Shown here: piece after piece, positions 32,630 to 44,605 of the stretch
How positions within the stretch are numbered: position 1 is the stretch's first letter
How the letters are laid out: every line of letters starts with the position of its first letter
DNA from: Elysia chlorotica
Lineage: Eukaryota; Mollusca; Gastropoda; Plakobranchidae
Length of the DNA: 64,000 nt
Direction: 5' to 3'
Assembly (NCBI GenBank): GCA_003991915.1
Contig: RQTK01000082.1
Coordinates: 87,327-151,326 of the forward strand
Made by a program: the position numbers and the translations under genes
The notes under the pieces: model-generated
Seen by the model: only the letters and a program-made list of their open reading frames with translations
What the model was told of the DNA's origin: nothing
Database searches by the model: none

Positions 32630-33150
32630 GACCACAGATCAAAGTTATGAAATTACCGTAGAATGGTTTTGCCGTGTGGCTTAGATAAAGAGTTTGACGT
32701 TTTGACTAATTCAGAGACCAGACGTGACCAGACAGAGTTTGATCTACCCAAGTCGCTGGAAAATGACAAGACAATAATTTAATGACCAGGTCATTTTCAA
32801 AATGCGTTTGTATAGTGAGTGAGAAAAGCACGTAGTCTAGGACCGTAGTTTGTTAGATGATCATAATGAAAATTAATGAGTCTAGCGCGACATCTGCCTT
32901 GTCTATCAGCCAACGATTTTACCATTTGAACAGTCCACGATTGTCTGGAGACTAACTGTCTGGTCGTGACCAAACAGGGTTATTGTTTAACCTGGGCGGT
33001 ATCCCGATGGCCGCAAGTCGCCCCAAGATGACAAGACAATTGACCATTGATTTAATATTTGTCACAGGGTGGATCGGCTATAAATTTGGTGATAAAATTC
33101 CTCTGCGAAGCTCACTCTGACGACAGGACAGATAATTCAAGCAGAAACAG
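32630..33150 (+). promoter_or_regulatory. Candidate promoter and 5' untranslated exon of GPCR copy 2
   Basis: ggctataaatttgg gives a TATA box at 33079-33084. An initiator-like tcactct lies about 35 bases further on, and a donor gaaacag/gtacgt at 33150/33151 closes a short exon. Upstream, two related modules (32640-32800, 32880-33060) share gtgacca, caagtcgc and gacaagacaa. A third copy of the module is at 55975-56345. The matching acceptor would be 35722 (ctccaaccag), before the copy 2 start. Not proven; the TATA to initiator distance is slightly long. Confidence 0.4.
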
Positions 33151-33689
33151 GTACGTTTGCCAAACTTCAAGCAAGACAAGTTGTTTAAATATAATCTTGG
33201 GAAGACATATCGTTGTATGAATAAGAATACTTGAGAAAAGAAATCGAGGTTTCTACTATTTATATTTAAGATTCAATAATGTTTACAGACTTTCTCACCA
33301 AGAAATGAATTCCTTCGTTCATTCATCAAGGACTGGGTCTGAGGAGTCGTATGTGATCATGAAACACCAGTCTTATCTTTGTTGAGACAACTTTAAAACG
33401 TCTAAATTTCCCCTTTTTTCTGTCTTTGACACATTGTTTGGACTATCTAAATAGGTCAATCTTTGTCTACCTTCTTTTACCTTCTATTTTTCCAGTTATG
33501 GCTAAATGTTATATCTTTCTGTGTCGATTTTTATGTCTACAATAAATTATATATTTGCCTTTCTTATCCTGTAACATCCGATTAAAAGGTGGTTGCTATT
33601 CTTTATCTTTCGTATGTCCTTTTTTAGCCTTCTTCTGGAAGTTTTTGATTTTTCTGAAGTTTATGTTCTCAATTAAAGACGCAAGTCCG

Positions 33690-33694
33690 CCTAT

Positions 33695-33766
<72 letters not shown>

Positions 33767-33795
33767 ATATCTATCTATCTATCTATCTATGTTTC
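33690..33795. repeat. (ATCT)n microsatellite
   Basis: Pure atct tract with decaying copies to about 33930. Confidence 0.95.
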
Positions 33796-33930
33796 TATTT
33801 AGCTATCTATCTTTCTATTTGTGTATTATCTATCAATAAATCTATCTGTCTATCTGTCGACCAACCTAAATATCTCTATCTGTCTATTTATATTTCGACC
33901 TACCTACATATGTCTATCTCTCACCTCCGT

Positions 33931-35720
33931 TTCTCTCTCGATCATTATTTATCTAACTTTCTGTTTATATCTAAGTAGATCAATTTTTCTCACACCCGGT
34001 CTACAATAATGGCTCTGTATTTCATTCTGATTGACATAAACTATCCACGGTTTAGTAGGTTAAAGTTTGAAAACTACGACACCACATTTACAATTGCTTA
34101 GACTAACAGCCAATACTTGTAGTACTTATGATTTGTTTGTATACTTAGAAAATCAACACATCAGTTTACATAACCAATTATTTAATAAATAAGGACGGAA
34201 CGTTGTCGGTCTTTTAAAGTTCGCTTTACCTTTTAAGTATTTATATAAATTTTAATATGATAATGTTCTAAACAAGGTTCGACAATTCATTTTTATATTC
34301 ATATTATTGGAACCGGGAGCTTTTTTATTTCTTTCAAAATTGTCGATCATCAGTCTTGTAAAATTACGCTAAATTGGTTTACCATTTCCTTTGAAACAAT
34401 AAAAAAAACGTAAAAAGGGGCATGGGGATGAAAAAGGCGTTACCCGCTTGTATCGTCATGTTTGTTGGTAGTTCTTCAACTGAGCGATAATTTTCTAACA
34501 GCGCGTCTAATAGCGCGAAAGTAGTTACGATATTGATATCATGAGCTTGAGAGTGTTAGATGAAATACTCGTGTGATTAAATTTTGCACAGAAATCGGCA
34601 GCTCTTGTCTATCTAGAATAGTATTATTATTATGTGTAATATTACGTGAGTATCGCTTCTCTAGATAGACATTTGAATGGAATACTTCAGGAACGGTATA
34701 TAAAGTTGAATGGGAAAAAGCCAGCAAGGGTCAAGTCCATAGAACTACCATTAATTTGATTAAAATGATTTTATATCTTTACAGGTTGAGCTAAATGCAT
34801 GTCAGTAAAGCAAATAGGTATATGTTCTTGTTGTGTAGTTGTTTTATTTTTTAAAGTATGGGTACGCGAAAAACGTATTCGTTTTATCGTGTGTACATGT
34901 AACAGTCTGTGTATCTAGATCCCAATAATGTTGTCATGTCATTCCCACATACATATTGGTAACAATCAAGAAAGTGATGATCGTTTGTGTCACATATCGT
35001 TGGACGTCATGAGAAAACATACAAGTCCACCCAAGTAATACAACAAGAATCGTAAATCTACACAGAGTGAGATAGGAAACTGCAGGAGCATTATTTAAAC
35101 AGTAGGAAATTCTTTTTAGTTCATCCTTTAACTAAAAAGTAAATTGTATTAATTACTTGCAGAGTTATTCTTGTTACAATAGACCATACAAATAGTTGTT
35201 CATATTCTGAAATATCTGTCTGACAATCTCTGCCAAACTCAAGAACCATGTAAAATTGCTCCGGGTTAAAGTATAATTTTTTTTAAAATAATGATGGGTG
35301 TATATGTTTTACTTACAGATGTGTTTGAAAGGACAGGGGTCAGATCATGGTCCATGCCCCTTTTTTAATTGTGTTTTTCAGTAGTTGACTCTTCTTATGC
35401 ATGCAGATGGAGCGTGCAATTATTAGTCTAAGCTCATTTATTCTATCAGAGTTTAAAATTTCTGTCTCAATGTGCCCACTGGACGCCAAAGATTTGCCGG
35501 AGGGGGGTTGTATACATTACCACGTTACTGCACAGCAGCAAGACAGACAAATCGAAATTTATAGCGGACTTAGAGAGAACCAATTCAAGATTAGGCTTAA
35601 TCAACACAAATCCGGTTTCCAATTAGAGTAGTATATGTTAAATCACACTGCATACAATGTACAAGCCAAAAGACTTTTGCATTGGATGGGAGATCCTTTT
35701 TATTCCACATTTCTCCAACC
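33931..35720. other. Region between the candidate untranslated exon and GPCR copy 2
   Basis: AT-rich with no exon recognised. It would be the first intron if 33114-33150 is the 5' exon. Confidence 0.4.
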
Positions 35721-35740
35721 AGAAAACCAGAGGATCCGCC

Positions 35741-36187
35741 ATGCATGTCTACCAGTTAGAGGGATGGACCACTGAGGGAACCAGCCCACAGGCGGGCGAT
35801 GACACATCCACGAGGCTGGCCCCACTTCTCTCGTACGCCCAACTCCTCAACATTTTATTCTACGTGTTTAACTTCACTATTCCGATCAGCTTTTTTGGCA
35901 TTTTGACCAACATCACAAATATCTTGGTCTTTTACAAGATGGGTTTCTCCTCCCCCTCCAACCTGAGCCTGTTTTGCCTGGCTATAAGTGACCTGCTCTG
36001 TCTGTGCTACATACTGATCGTGTCTTTCGGCAACCACCCGTTGCTTCTTGACGACGACCTGCCGATGTCTCTAGCTGATGTCACCAGGACAGGCGCGAAT
36101 GTTTACTGGGCCTCGGCAGCCATTGGAGCCTGGATTACAGCCGTCATCACGGTGGAGAGGTCCTGCTGTGTGGCTTTCCCTATAAAG
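35741..36187 (+). CDS. GPCR copy 2, exon 1 (helices 1-3)
   Basis: 149 codons from MHVYQLEGWTTEG to VAFPIK, donor tataaag/gtaatg. It is the same length as copies 1 and 3; the coding end has Ile in place of Met before the last Lys. Confidence 0.84.
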
Positions 36188-39100
36188 GTAATGTTACCAA
36201 TTCCATACGAAGGTAATGTTTAAGATTGACTATAAAGATAACATCACCATTTTTATATGAAGGTAATATTGCCAATTTTCTATGAAGATGATGTTACTAA
36301 TTTATGGAGGCAAAAGTGTAAAGTTCACGTGGAGGTTGTCTCGCAATGTCAATATAAAATTTTACATAACTGTCTCTTTGCGTCTTGGCAGACAATCGAA
36401 GCTGCTTTTCCAACCCTTGCAACGTCTCTCATGACTGATCGTGTCCATGTTTGAAGATAAGCACGTATACTTAGTTCTACAGTTCACACATGTGCTGCAA
36501 GACACGGCTATAGTCTCTTTTCATTGTTTGGGCTTTGCCCTCAGGTTACCAGTTCCATACGAAGGTAATGTTACCAATTCCATACGAAGGTAATGTTACC
36601 AGTTCCATACGAAGGTAATGTTATCAATTCCATACGAAGGTAATATTACCAATTCCATACGAAGGTGATGTTTCCAATAACATAAACCAGTTAGAGGGAT
36701 GGACCACTGATGGAACCAGCCCACGGGCGGGCGATGACACATCCACGAGCCTGGCCCCACTTCTATCGTACGCCCAACTCCTCAACATTTTCTTCTACAT
36801 ATTCAGTATCACTATTCCGGTCAGCTTTTTCGGAGTTCTAACCAACATCACAAATATCTTGGTCTTTTACAAGATGGGTTTTTCCTCTCCCTCCAACTTG
36901 AGCCTGTTTTGCCTGGCTATAAGTGACCTGCTCTGTCTGTGCTACATACTGATCGTGTCTTTCGGCAACCACCCAATGATTACATAACGAAGAAATGACA
37001 ATATCGCTAACAGAAGATACCAGGACAGGCGCAAATGTTTACTGAGCAACGGCAGCCATAGGGGCCTGGATAACAGCCGTCATCACGGTGGAGAGGTCCT
37101 GCTGTGTGGCTTTCCCTATGAAGGTAATGTTACCAATCACGGTGGAGAGGTCCTGCTGTGTGGCTTTCCCTATGAAGGTAATGTTACCAATCACGGTGGA
37201 GAGGTCCTGCTGTGTGGCTTTCCCTATGAAGGTAATGTTACCAATTCCATACGAAGGTAATGTTTAAGATTGACTATAAAGATAACATCACCATTTTTAT
37301 ATGAAGGTAATATTGCCAATTTTCTATGAAGATGATGTTACTAATTTATGGAGGCAAAACTGTAAAGTTCACGTGGAGGTTGTCTCGCAATGTCAATATA
37401 AAATTTTACATAACTGTCTCTTTGCGTCTTGGCAGACAATCGAAGCTGCTTTTCCAACCCTTGCAACGTCTCTCATGACTGATCGTGTCCATGTTTGAAG
37501 ATAAGCACGTATACTTAGTTCTACAGTTCACACATGTGCTGCAAGACACGGCTATAGTCTCTTTTCATTGTTTGGGCTTTGCCCTCAGATATGCCATAAT
37601 GGTAAATGTAATGTTGTATTATATAAATGTAGTCTTGATCCCACTAGTTCGCATTTGTAGTTAAGCTTTTCCCCGATGTGTTCCTCACCCCATTATAAAG
37701 TAAATGTTGCCTGTTGGAGATAGTAGGCAACCTGTCGTACTCTAGTTTCTACTTTGAAGGGGTCTGTAAGTTTTCCATCATGAATGACCTGACAGGAAGA
37801 GTTTTCGTATAGCCTCCGTATGATGTTGCTGAATTTGTGTGGGATTCCATAATACTGCATAAGTTTCCAGATCAACTCCCTGTCCACGCTGTCAAACACC
37901 TTCTGAAAATCAACAAAGGTCATGTAGAGTGAGGTCTGCCACTCCAAGGATTGCTCAATTATGACCCTCAAGGAATCTATTTGGTCTGTGCAGGATTTCC
38001 TTTGTCTAAAGCCGGCCTGTTCATCTCTCAGTTTTTGGTCCAACGTTGTCCTCAATCTTTCCAGTATGATTCTAGACAGGATCTTGCCTGGTATTGACAG
38101 CAGGGTAATGTATCTCCAATTTCCACAGGATGATAGGTCTCCTTTCTTAGGTAGTTTTACAAGGTATCCCTTCTTCCATTCTATTGGCATCTATTCACTC
38201 AGATATGCCATTATGGTAACGGTAATGTTGTATTGTATAAATGTAGTCTTGATCCAACTGGTTCGCATCTGTAGTTAAGCTTTTCCTCGATGTGTTCCTC
38301 ACCCCGTTATACACGTAGTGTTGCCTGTCCTGCAGGAATTTTTTGTCCATCCAAATGGGCTTTGCAAACAGATAATAAATATCACGATTATGTTGGCAAT
38401 TTGATATGGAGGGCTGTGTTGCCAGGTCTATATACAGAAATGTTGCCAGTTTTATGTGCACGTAGAGTTGCCAATTTTATGAAATATGGTGGTAATGTTA
38501 CCAATATCATGTGAAGAAAAAGCTGTCAATTTTATTCAAAGATATCAATGCCATTCTTGTAAACGTAATGTTGCCGAATCGATATGAAGGTTATGTTGCC
38601 AACTTTATGTGAAGGTACTGGTGCCAATTTTATTTTATTTTTAAGTGATGCTGCTAATTTCATTTTTATTTGGATTTCAAAATATAACCAAATCTTTAAT
38701 ATAGAGATTATGATTGTATATTTGGTGTTTGCAGAAAACTAAATTTAAGCTTAAAAAGTTCTTTTTCTAGAAAGTAGAAAAACTCAGTACAAGAGCATGC
38801 CTGTGTTGGAGCCTTTTATTTTAGTTTTGGCGAGTTGACTGCCCTTTCTTTATTTTTTTATTTATTTAACCACATAACAAAAAGTAATAGAAAATAGAAA
38901 TTTGAAAGTGAAGTATTTCACTACCAATTGTTTCTTTGATTAAAACTTTTCATGGTGTTTGTGCAGGTGAATCAGGCACAATATACCGGTTACTGTGCTG
39001 ATTAGCCGTAATAGAAAACTCCAACTTTAATTCTTTCCAGATGAATTGCACACATTATAACCGTTATTCTGTTGGCGTCAGGTAAATACAAAATCTAACT

Positions 39101-40024
39101 CTAACTCCTTTCTGGTAAATCAGGCACAATATAGCTGTAATTGGTTTAACGGAGTTTGTGCTGATGAACCAGACGCAAGATACCCATTACTGCTCTGACG
39201 ATCCGTAATAGAAAAATCTAACTCTAAGTCTAACTTTAACTCTTTGCATGTGAATTGGGCATATTATATCCATTGCCGCAAGTACAAACTCTTACTCTAT
39301 CATAACTCTAAATTTAACTCTTTCCAGGTGAATTGGGAAAACTATAGCCGATATTGTGCTGACGTGCCACAAGTACAAACTCTTACTCTATCATTACTCT
39401 AAATTTAACTCTTTGCAGGTGAACCGCATCTTCAGCCAGAAAAGCATCGCGGCGCTGATAGGGAGCATGGTCATCTACCAGATAGCCAGTGGTCTGCCCC
39501 GGAGCTTCGGTATTGTTTTACAGTGGGGGGTCTCACCCAAAACCAACAAAACGTTAATCAAGTTTGTCATGACCAATCCCAAACTCGTCATGGCTTCATA
39601 TCTGGCCTCAAACTCTATCCCTGTTTTCATCTGTTTCTTTGTCGTGGTGGTGGGAACTGTTTTCCTCATCGCCAAGTTGAAGCAGAGTAGTCAGTTACGG
39701 GTTTCCTTGAAAGGGTTGCAGAACAACGAAGCTAATAAAATGTCTTACAAGGATATGAGACTAGTGCGCTGCGTGGTATCCATTTGTATAATCTTCATCG
39801 TGGGGTCCACTCCAGGCGTCCTGATGAACGTCGCGACGAATGTCTACCCCCCGCTACACGCCGACAACCCGTACTTGGGCTTCACACATATCGCTACGTT
39901 CTACATAACCCTGATGTGCAACGCCATTCAATCTTCGGTCAACTTTGTTTTCTATCTTAGAATGGGTAGCAGGTACAAGCAAAATTTCAAGCAACTGTTT
40001 TTGTGTAATGCTTCTACAGAGTAG
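35741..40024 (+). CDS. Chemosensory-type class A GPCR, array copy 2 (two exons, 350 aa)
   Basis: Exons 35741-36187 and 39419-40024 join in phase 0 for 350 residues, the same architecture as copies 1 and 3. The start is taken at MHVYQLEGW, as in copy 3; an upstream in-frame ATG at 35657 lies before the acceptor at 35722 and is not needed. It keeps GILTN, LAISDLL, VERSCC, VGSTPG and NFVFY. It is the most divergent copy: first extracellular loop LLLDDDLPMSLAD (acidic), changed helix 6 start (RLVRCVVSICIIF), and helix 7 THIATFYITLMCNAIQSS. This suggests a different ligand. The intron carries a broken exon 1 copy, a 1-kb tandem duplication, donor satellites and a LINE fragment. As in its neighbours, the canonical helix-3 disulfide Cys is missing. 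Confidence 0.82.
36686..37122 (+). pseudogene. Broken extra copy of GPCR exon 1
   Basis: Bases 36686-36973 match copy 1 exon 1 (from 24809) with no difference that I can see. The start codon is missing: the sequence switches from donor satellite to exon at 36684/36686. After NHP it has a TAA stop (near 36985) in a rearranged loop, then a TGA where copies 2 and 3 have TGGGCC (near 37042). The coding end with its donor (gctttccctatgaag/gtaatg) is intact. Confidence 0.85.
37080..37233 (+). repeat. 54-bp unit repeated three times: exon 1 end plus donor
   Basis: Each unit encodes the 18 residues ITVERSCCVAFPMKVMLP in the same frame and contains one donor. Three units lie head to tail, followed by donor satellite. 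Confidence 0.9.
37588..38330. repeat. 125-bp direct repeats flanking a LINE fragment
   Basis: agatatgccataatggtaaa ... gttgcctgt (37588-37714) recurs at 38199-38330 with about one difference per ten bases. The LINE fragment lies between them. Confidence 0.8.
37700..38190 (-). mobile_element. Non-LTR retrotransposon reverse transcriptase fragment, minus strand
   Basis: The minus strand is open for about 160 codons, with reverse transcriptase blocks: LPKKGDLSSCGNWRYITLLS, QAGFRQRKSCTDQI, FVDFQKVFDSVDRELIWKLM and a truncated TRVRQ. The catalytic YADD block is missing because the element is cut at 37715. Both ends are truncated, so it is dead but young enough to keep a long frame. Confidence 0.85.
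38331..39418 (+). other. Distal intron of GPCR copy 2
   Basis: 38370-38640 is made of aged donor-satellite pieces (tatggtggtaatgttacc, tatgaaggttatgttgcc). 38960-39418 holds degenerate repeats of about 100 bases with ctttccaggtgaat and ctctaactct, several of which resemble the real acceptor region ctttgcag/gtgaac. Confidence 0.55.
39419..40024 (+). CDS. GPCR copy 2, exon 2 (helices 4-7)
   Basis: Acceptor actctttgcag. 202 codons including the stop, starting VNRIFSQKSIAALIG. It diverges from copies 1 and 3 mainly after the loop-2 segment KTNKT and in helices 6-7; the C-terminus is NASTE. Confidence 0.85.
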   Translation: MNRIFSQKSIAALIGSMVIYQIASGLPRSFGIVLQWGVSPKTNKTLIKFVMTNPKLVMASYLASNSIPVFICFFVVVVGTVFLIAKLKQSSQLRVSLKGLQNNEANKMSYKDMRLVRCVVSICIIFIVGSTPGVLMNVATNVYPPLHADNPYLGFTHIATFYITLMCNAIQSSVNFVFYLRMGSRYKQNFKQLFLCNASTE

Positions 40025-40285
40025 TCATCTTTTTTACATTTTTCGCGATAATTTGCCCGTTTCAAGTCAATTTGTTGAATACAATTTACGATAACTTGGA
40101 CACACTATATTGTCAACATAACAAAACAAAAAATAACAAAATGCCTTTGTGTTAACGTTACAATTTAACTTTTTAATCAAATACCCTCTTTGAGGGCAAG
40201 GAATGCAACACTGAAATGTCTAGACCTAATTATACGTATCAATCTATCTAGACCAGTCCTATAGATCTTAACAACAGAAGAAATT
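40025..40285. other. 3' flank of GPCR copy 2
   Basis: AT-rich, likely 3' untranslated region. No clear polyadenylation signal is seen close to the stop. Confidence 0.4.
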
Positions 40286-41650
40286 ACAGCTTTCTAGTCT
40301 AACCCTTACCCTGACTGCTAGATTCTATATCTAGATACATCCATAACCCTTACCCTGACTGCTAGATTCTATATCTAGATACATCCATAACCCTTACCCT
40401 GACTGCTAGATTCTATATCTAGATACATCCATAACCCTTACCCTGACTGCTAGATTCTATATCTAGATACATCCATAACCCTTACCCTGACTGCTAGATT
40501 CTATATCTAGATACCTCCATAACCCTTACCCTGACTGCTAGATTCTATATCTAGATACATCCATAACCCTTACCCTGACTGCTAGATTCTATATCTAGAT
40601 ACATCCATAACCCTTACCCTGACTGCTAGATTCTATATCTAGATACACCCATAACCCTTACCCTGACTGCTAGATTCTATATCTAGATACCTCCATAACC
40701 CTTACCCTGACTGCTAGATTCTATATCTAGATACATCCATAACCCTTACCCTGACTGCTAGATTCTATATCTAGATACCTCCATAACCCTTACCCTGACT
40801 GCTAGATTCTATATCTAGATACCTCCATAACCCTTACCCTGACTGCTAGATTCTATATCTAGATACCTCCATAATCCTTACCCTGACTGCTAGATGCTAG
40901 ATACACCCATAACCCTTAACCTGACTTCTAGATTCTATATCTAGATACCTCCATAACCCTTACCCTGACTGCTAGATTCTATATCTAGATACATCCATAA
41001 CCCTTATCCTGACTGCTAGATTCTATATCTAGATACATCCATAACCCTTACCCTGACTGCTAGATTCTATATCTAGATACCTCCATAACCCTTACCCTGA
41101 CTGCTAGATTCTATATCTAGATACCTCCATAACCCTTACCCTGACATCTAGATTCTATATCTAGATACCTCCATAACCCTTGCCCTGACTGCTAGATTGT
41201 AGATACTTCCATAACTCTTACCGTGACTGATATATTCTATATCTAGATACCTCCATAACCCTTACCCTGACTGCTAGATTCTATATCTAGATACCTCCAT
41301 AACCCTTACCCTGACTGCTAGATTGTATATCTAGATACCTCCATAACCCTTACCCTGACTGCTAGATGCTAGATACCTCCATAATCCTTACCCTGACTGC
41401 TAGATGCTAGATACACCCATAACCCTTAACCTGACTTCTAGATTCTATATCTAGATACCTCCATAACCCTTACCCTGACTGCTAGATTCTATATCTAGAT
41501 ACATCCATAACCCTTACCCTGACTGCTAGATTCTATATCTAGATACCTCCATAACCCTTATCCTGACTGCTAGATTGTATATCTAAATACCTCCATAACC
41601 CTTACCCTGACTGCTAGATTCTATATATAGATACACCCATAACCATATCC
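40286..41650. repeat. 44-bp satellite, about 30 copies
   Basis: The unit contains ctagattctatatctagata and cataacccttaccctgac. The first part is nearly palindromic (tctatatctaga); the second resembles telomere-like taaccc. Some units lack the central tctatat portion. It lies after GPCR copy 2. Confidence 0.93.
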
Positions 41651-42724
41651 CTAATCAACTGCTATACTTAACCCTTGAGACCACCACATCCAAAGAGTGC
41701 CTGATACTCTTGTAGCTGGGGATATTTTGCCTAATACTGATTTCCTTTTGTCCATACATAAATCTTGAGATCTAAATCTAGACCTGTCTGAGTTGGCACT
41801 CAGTCTCGGCTTGATTGTCTATCTGATTTATTTTTTTTGTGAATGAGATCTAAGTCTATAGTCTACATTTAGATCTATCTCTAGGTCTAAAAGAGTCTCT
41901 ATATAAATCTAGACCTGTAAACTTCAGCACCACACTCACATTTAACATTGAAAATAGAAATAGAAAATTAATCCATTCGAAGACACAATTGACACAATCC
42001 AAAACAAATTTGGCGCAATGCTTCCAAAACACTTTCCGGTAGTCGCTGTGAAAATAGGAGTGGTTGATAATTATGGTTGATATAAAAAGTAATGGCAGCA
42101 ATAGACTGAAACGTATGTAATAAAAATACAACACCATTCAAGTAGCAGTTCCATTTTAGCCGTTTCTTAAACATATTTTTTAATCCATATTTCTCTCAGT
42201 TTGATCAACATGCGCTAGAAAACTAGCATAGTCGGGGCTACTCTCTTTTTTATATAGATTGGACTCGTTGCTCTGTTTTGCCAAATCCGCAACTATGTAT
42301 CTTTTTTTTACCAACTATTGCTTAAAGAAAATCGTTTAATGTGCTGGCCTTTTTTTTATCAATCAATTTATGGAATTACAAAGCGTTGCTACGACCATTC
42401 TGTATTTTAATACTAAAATGTATATTAAGTTGTTTCACTTTGTTCTGGTCTCGAAGCCATGATATATGTGTTAAGTTAGTGTTGTATCAGCATTGTACAA
42501 TATATTTGATATGTGTTTTAAAAGTGAAAATGCACCATTGAAAACCCTACTTTGCATTGATCCTTTATATTCTTTATGTAATTGTTTGTAACAGAGATGG
42601 TCAGTGTGTTTTTCGTGATGTACAAATATGTCACAATGTTCCATTCAGTCTTGTGTAATTATTGTTTTTGGGTTCGAATAAGCATGTTTTTTTCATACAA
42701 GTTTAATTTGCTTTGTAATATGTA
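41651..42724. other. Intergenic, nothing recognised
   Basis: AT-rich sequence without splice-supported open frames on either strand. Confidence 0.45.
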
Positions 42725-43115
42725 TATAGATAAAGTTGGTAATGATGTAACAGAGGATACCAATGAATATAGAAGAAGTTGGTAAAGATAAATATGTAAC
42801 AGAGGATGCCAATGTATATAGAAGAAGTTGGTATAGATAAAGATGTAACAGAGGATACCAATGTATATAGAATAAGTTGGTATAGATAAAGATGTAACAG
42901 AGGATGCCAATGTATATAGAAGAAGTTGGTATAGATAAAGATGTAACAGAGGATACCAATGTATATAGAATAAGTTGGTATAGATAAAGATGTAACAGAG
43001 GATGCCAATGTATATAGAAGAAGTTGGTATAGATAAAGATGTAACAGAGGATGCCAATGTATATAGAAGAAGTTGGAATAGATAAAGATGTAACAGAGGA
43101 TGTCAATGTGTTGTT
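42725..43115. repeat. 49-bp tandem repeat, about 7.5 copies
   Basis: The unit contains gataaagatgtaacagagga and caatgtatatagaagaag. The Tyr/Ile-rich minus-strand frames here are repeat artefacts. Confidence 0.92.
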
Positions 43116-44153
43116 GTGATGCACTATCTCACGAATTTCCATTGCGTCTTGTGTAACTATTTCGTTGGACTTGAATAAAGGTGTGTATTTAAAATACATG
43201 CTTTATTTGTTTTATAATATTCATAATAGAAGTTGGTGTGGATAAAGATGTTATTATGTAAAAAAAAAGAAATAAGAAAATAAAATCTAGAGCACTAACA
43301 GTTTGAAAATAAGACGCAAAATTGAAACACAATGGATGAGATTTCCTCATGATTATCCCATAATGGTTGCCGTTTTTTTTTATGTTTTGATTTATTCCTA
43401 GATCTTGATATTTGAAAACAGTAAATCATGAATTTAGAAACGTGGAACACCGCATGGCTTCTTTAGCGTTTGTTCTAGGTTCTATCCACTGTATCAAAGT
43501 CTACGATATTGATGAATATAACTGATTATAGTTTTTGTCTCCTTGAAAATAACTTACGCACGGAAGGTATGTTTTTTTTTTTATGAAGAAGGTTCAATAA
43601 AGGTGAAACACTTTATATATTGTAATGTCCGTTGTGAGTTGATAGTCATTCAATTGGCGTTGGAGACTACGTTGTCGTAATAAGTGTAATTATTTGAAAT
43701 GACACTGTATGCAAGAATTAACAGTGGACGTGTTATATAGTATGAATTGGTCAATTGATTCATTGGATAAATAAAATGACATAACAAATTCCTGAGCTTG
43801 CTATTTTTCACATTTTACTAAATTCCATTATCCCTTTACAAGACATATCGAGACAACCTTGAAAAAGGATGTTTAAGTGATTTTATGTCGTTCAAAAAGT
43901 AAACTACCAATTTGAATAAGACAATTCATAGCCAACTTAGTGTCATAATAGTATTACTAATAAATTTATGTGTTTCATGTTTGATTTGTTTCCATTTTAA
44001 TGACAAAACTATGTTATTATTATTTATTCGAGTGTTCTGAAAATTTGTTCAACATTGTTTATTCACGGTTTTTTCTACTTCAAATTTTCGTTTACTTTCA
44101 GAATGTTTATCAATTTTGTAACTCTTTATAATCAATAATGTTGTTGTTGTCAT
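43116..44153. other. Intergenic, nothing recognised
   Basis: AT-rich; stops in every frame. Confidence 0.45.
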
Positions 44154-44291
44154 CTAAACCTCTCCCTGTGGTTGTGTTACCAATGGCCCCATGATATTTG
44201 ACAGAGCGTTGCTGGACCAGGAGTTAGTGTCCTTGGCCACTTGAGGTTGAGAGATTTGAGAAGCGATTTCTCTGTTTGCTCCTAACAACAC
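44154..44291 (-). CDS. Possible terminal exon of an unknown gene, minus strand
   Basis: On the minus strand, the acceptor cacattttccag is followed by 45 codons (VLLGANREIASQISQPQ, then SNALSNIMGPLVTQPQGEV) and a TAG. Composition is protein-like and unlike the AT-rich surroundings. No upstream minus-strand exon could be identified, so it may be a relic. The product is not recognised. Confidence 0.25.
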   Translation of the reverse strand: MLLGANREIASQISQPQVAKDTNSWSSNALSNIMGPLVTQPQGEV

Positions 44292-44605
44292 CTGGAAAAT
44301 GTGCATGCTGTAATACAAAGACAGAGTTGGAATTTTAAAACTTCTGGCTTTCATGAGCAAAAGTACTGGGTTAACTACAGAGTGCACTGTGAAAAATACT
44401 TTTTCTGAGTTTGTAGAAAGCAGAAATACGTTAAACAACCTAAACATTTTAAATTCAGATGAATTTGTCACCGAAAACATTTCGATAATAACGTGAATTT
44501 AGTTTTTAATATGCAATGAAAGTAGTAATGAAATCAGGTTTATCAAAGTTATCTAATGGTGCCCTTTCTTTGCCCTTGATACTCACTTATGTCTTAATGT
44601 AATTA

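Larger units (their letters stand above)
36188..37587 (+). repeat. Tandem segmental duplication, offset 1044 bases, inside the GPCR copy 2 intron
   Basis: 36206-36543 and 37250-37587 are the same sequence with almost no differences (for example aaagtg versus aaactg). The material between them includes donor satellites (36541-36684) and the broken exon 1 copy. A very recent event. Confidence 0.88.

Noticed and set aside
35657..35740. Upstream in-frame ATG extending GPCR copy 2
   Set aside because: It precedes the acceptor at 35722; copies 1 and 3 have no such extension, and the extra residues are not receptor-like.
40286..41650. An interstitial telomere
   Set aside because: Only part of each 44-bp unit resembles taaccc; it is a complex satellite, not a telomeric hexamer array.
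42659..43199. Tyr/Ile-rich minus-strand open frames with membrane-like character
   Set aside because: They coincide with the 49-bp tandem repeat and occur in three frames.
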